64,000 bases of DNA, taken from contig JAJPHD010000003.1 in the NCBI GenBank assembly GCA_021325455.1, positions 1 through 64,000 of the forward strand. Direction: 5' to 3'. Each line of letters starts with the position of its first letter. The stretch's first letter is position 1. Below the pieces are notes generated by a model. The model was not told the origin of the DNA. It saw only the letters and a program-made list of their open reading frames with translations, and made no database searches. Both the position numbers and the translations under genes were made by a program. Origin of the DNA: Actinomycetota bacterium (GTDB lineage: Bacteria > Actinomycetota > Acidimicrobiia > Acidimicrobiales > JAJPHD01). Of this stretch, positions 62,116 through 64,000 are shown piece after piece.

Positions 62116-64000
62116 CCACCGCCGAGGCCCCCCCGGCCAACCCCGTCGGCTTCGGCCGCATGACGCGCAAGGAGGACGCCCGCTTCGTGCGGGGGAAGGG
62201 CACCTACGTGGACGACGTGGTGCTCCCGGGCATGCTCCACGGCGCCGTGCTGCGCTCCAACCTGGCCCATGCCCGCATCGTGTCCATGGACACCTCCGCC
62301 GCCGAGGCCCACCCCAAGGTCAAGGCGGTCATAACCGGCAAGACCCTCGAGGGCCTCAAGCTGGCCTGGATGCCCTCTCTCTCCCACGACGTGGTGCCCG
62401 TGCTCGCCACCGACAAGGTCCGCTACCAGGGGCAGGAGGTGGCCTTCGTGGTGGCCGAGGACCGCTACTCGGCCAGGGACGCCCTGGAGCTCATCGAGGT
62501 GGACTACGAGCCGCTGCCGCCGGTCATGGACGCCCGGGAGGCTCTCTCACCAGGCAGCGCGGTGATCCGCGACGACATCGAGGGGAAGGCCGACAACCAC
62601 ATCTTCGACTGGGAGGCCGGCGACCGGTCCGCCACCGACCAGGTCTTCGAGCGGGCCGAGGTGGTGGTGACCCAGGACATGCTCTACCCGAGGGTGCACC
62701 CCGCCCCCATGGAGACCTGTGGGGCGGTGGCCCACATGGACAAGGTGAGCGGCAAGCTCACGATCTGGTGCACGACGCAGGCCCCCCACGCCCACCGCAC
62801 CCTCTACGCCCTGGTGGCCGGGCTGCCCGAGCACAAGATCCGGGTCATCAGCCCCGACATCGGTGGCGGCTTCGGCAACAAGGTGGGCATCTACCCCGGC
62901 TACGTGCTGGCTGTGGTGGGCTCCATCCTCACCGGGGCGCCGGTCAAGTGGACCGAGGACCGTTCCGAGAACCTCATGTCCACCAGCTTCGCCCGCGACT
63001 ACCACATGCACGGGGAGATCGCCTCCACCCGGGACGGCAGGATCACGGGCCTGCGGGTGAAGGTGCTGGCCGACCACGGGGCGTTCAACAACACGGCCCA
63101 GCCCTCCAAGTTCCCCGCCGGGTTCTTCCACGTGTTCACCGGCTCCTACGACCTGGAGGCGGCCCACTGCGAGGTCACCGGGGTGTACACCAACAAGGCG
63201 CCCGGCGGGGTGGCCTACGCCTGCTCCTTCCGGGTGACCGAGGCCGTGTACCTGGTGGAGCGCATGGTCGACTGCCTGGCCGACGAGCTGGGCATGGACC
63301 CCGCCGAGCTCAGGCTCAAGAACCTCCTGCGCCCCGAGCAGTTCCCCTACATGAGCAAGACGGGATGGGAGTACGACTCGGGTGACTACCCGCGGGCCCT
63401 CCGGTTGGCCATGGACATCGCCGGGTACGAGCAGCTGCGAGCCGAGCAGGAGCGCCGGCGCCGGGCCCCGGCCCCGCAAGGGGCCCCGGCCCCCCTGATG
63501 GGCATCGGGGTCTCGTTCTTCACCGAGACGGTCGGCGCCGGCCCCCGCAAGCACATGGACATCCTGGGCCTGGGAATGGCCGACGGGGCCGAGGTGCGCG
63601 TCCACCCGACCGGGAAGGCCGTGGTGCGCCTGTCGGTCCAGACCCAGGGCCAAGGGCACGAGACCACCTTCGCCCAGATCGTGGCCGAGCAGCTGGGCAT
63701 CCCTCCGGAGGACATCGAGGTGGTGCACGGCGACACCGACAACACGCCCTTCGGCCTGGGCACGTACGGCTCCCGGTCCACTCCCGTGTCGGGGGCGGCG
63801 GTGGCCGTGGCCGCCCGGCGGGTGAGGGACAAGGCCCGCCTCATCGCATCGGCCATGCTCGAGGTGGACCCCGACGACCTCGAGTGGGAGAAGGGGCGCT
63901 GGTTCGTGAGGGGCAACCCCACCTCGGCCCGGACCATCCAGGAGATAGCCCTGGCTGCCCACGGTCCCCTCGAGCTGCCCGAGGGGGTGGAGGGCCACCT
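62112..64000 (+). CDS. coxL: CO dehydrogenase large subunit, Form I (3' end outside window)
   Basis: The first 629 residues of the molybdenum hydroxylase large subunit are in view, out of roughly 800. The active-site loop AYACSFR (368-374, with Cys371) is the AYXCSFR signature of Form I, the true aerobic CO dehydrogenase that binds Cu-S-Mo. The motif GGGFGNKVGIYPGYV and QGQGHETTFAQIVAEQLGIP are also typical. The ATGA overlap with coxS and the M-S-L order agree with known cox operons. Accessory genes would lie beyond the window. Confidence 0.96.
   Translation, partial: MTTAEAPPANPVGFGRMTRKEDARFVRGKGTYVDDVVLPGMLHGAVLRSNLAHARIVSMDTSAAEAHPKVKAVITGKTLEGLKLAWMPSLSHDVVPVLATDKVRYQGQEVAFVVAEDRYSARDALELIEVDYEPLPPVMDAREALSPGSAVIRDDIEGKADNHIFDWEAGDRSATDQVFERAEVVVTQDMLYPRVHPAPMETCGAVAHMDKVSGKLTIWCTTQAPHAHRTLYALVAGLPEHKIRVISPDIGGGFGNKVGIYPGYVLAVVGSILTGAPVKWTEDRSENLMSTSFARDYHMHGEIASTRDGRITGLRVKVLADHGAFNNTAQPSKFPAGFFHVFTGSYDLEAAHCEVTGVYTNKAPGGVAYACSFRVTEAVYLVERMVDCLADELGMDPAELRLKNLLRPEQFPYMSKTGWEYDSGDYPRALRLAMDIAGYEQLRAEQERRRRAPAPQGAPAPLMGIGVSFFTETVGAGPRKHMDILGLGMADGAEVRVHPTGKAVVRLSVQTQGQGHETTFAQIVAEQLGIPPEDIEVVHGDTDNTPFGLGTYGSRSTPVSGAAVAVAARRVRDKARLIASAMLEVDPDDLEWEKGRWFVRGNPTSARTIQEIALAAHGPLELPEGVEGH

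Overview
The window is a gene-dense, very G+C-rich bacterial chromosome segment that begins in the 3' end of an rRNA operon (23S, then 5S). The gene content fits an actinomycete, and most likely an Acidimicrobiia-like lineage. The signs are a tlyA-nadK-recN block, pyrG-Nudix-xerD, a scpA-scpB-pseudouridine synthase-aroH-tyrA-aroA-cmk-plsC block, a radical-SAM/DUF512-der pair, a Form I CO dehydrogenase and many GTG starts. The assignment to class is inference; the phylum is more secure.

Layout. 0-0.6 kb: rRNA end and hairpin. 0.7-10 kb: a TPR protein, a gamma-glutamyltransferase-like enzyme, a quinone oxidoreductase, an acyl-CoA ligase, tyrS, an SSB-like protein, class I aldolase and a DNase-I-like hydrolase. 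10-17 kb: 2-oxoacid:ferredoxin oxidoreductase (korAB), a BrkB-type membrane protein overlapping an MpaB-type oxygenase, DUF1015 and a HAD phosphatase. 17.3-18.9 kb: clpP divergent from an XRE regulator and a ClpP paralogue whose whole catalytic triad looks substituted. 19-25.7 kb: a basic-tailed protein, tlyA (apparently starting at CTG), nadK, recN, a LOG-family protein, pyrG and a Nudix hydrolase. 25.9-31.6 kb: xerD, a DksA-type zinc-finger protein, a site-2 protease, an HD protein, an enolase-superfamily enzyme, an NYN protein, YjbQ and trpS. 31.6-38 kb: chromosome segregation, aromatic amino-acid and phospholipid genes in one compact run. 38-47.5 kb: a VOC protein, a large two-TM protein of unknown function, an agmatinase-type ureohydrolase, a class III aminotransferase, alanine dehydrogenase, an RsbW-like ATPase, a pore-loop-like membrane protein and ispH. 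47.5-54.1 kb: a six-gene overlapping run (DUF512, der, SpoIIE phosphatase, acyl-CoA carboxylase beta, HMG-CoA lyase-like, zinc-ribbon membrane protein). 54.2 kb: tRNA-Pro(GGG). 54.4-64 kb: an accessory metabolic stretch with a PTOX/AOX-type quinol oxidase, a three-subunit nitrile hydratase/thiocyanate hydrolase, DUF3311 plus a sodium:solute symporter, a CDF transporter, and a LysR gene divergent from coxMSL. coxL runs off the end.

How it fits together. The 54-64 kb stretch suggests a respiratory generalist that oxidises CO aerobically (Form I coxL with the AYACSFR loop), may pass electrons to oxygen through a non-pumping di-iron oxidase, hydrates nitriles or thiocyanate, and imports small carboxylates. 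The carboxylase/lyase pair and the acyl-CoA ligase point to branched-chain or fatty acid catabolism.

The strongest sequence-level regularity is that many genes not coupled to an upstream gene have a TANNNT (or CAGGAT) hexamer 6-9 nt before the start codon and no Shine-Dalgarno sequence. This is what leaderless transcription looks like. I used it to choose several starts. No CRISPR array, insertion sequence or prophage was seen.
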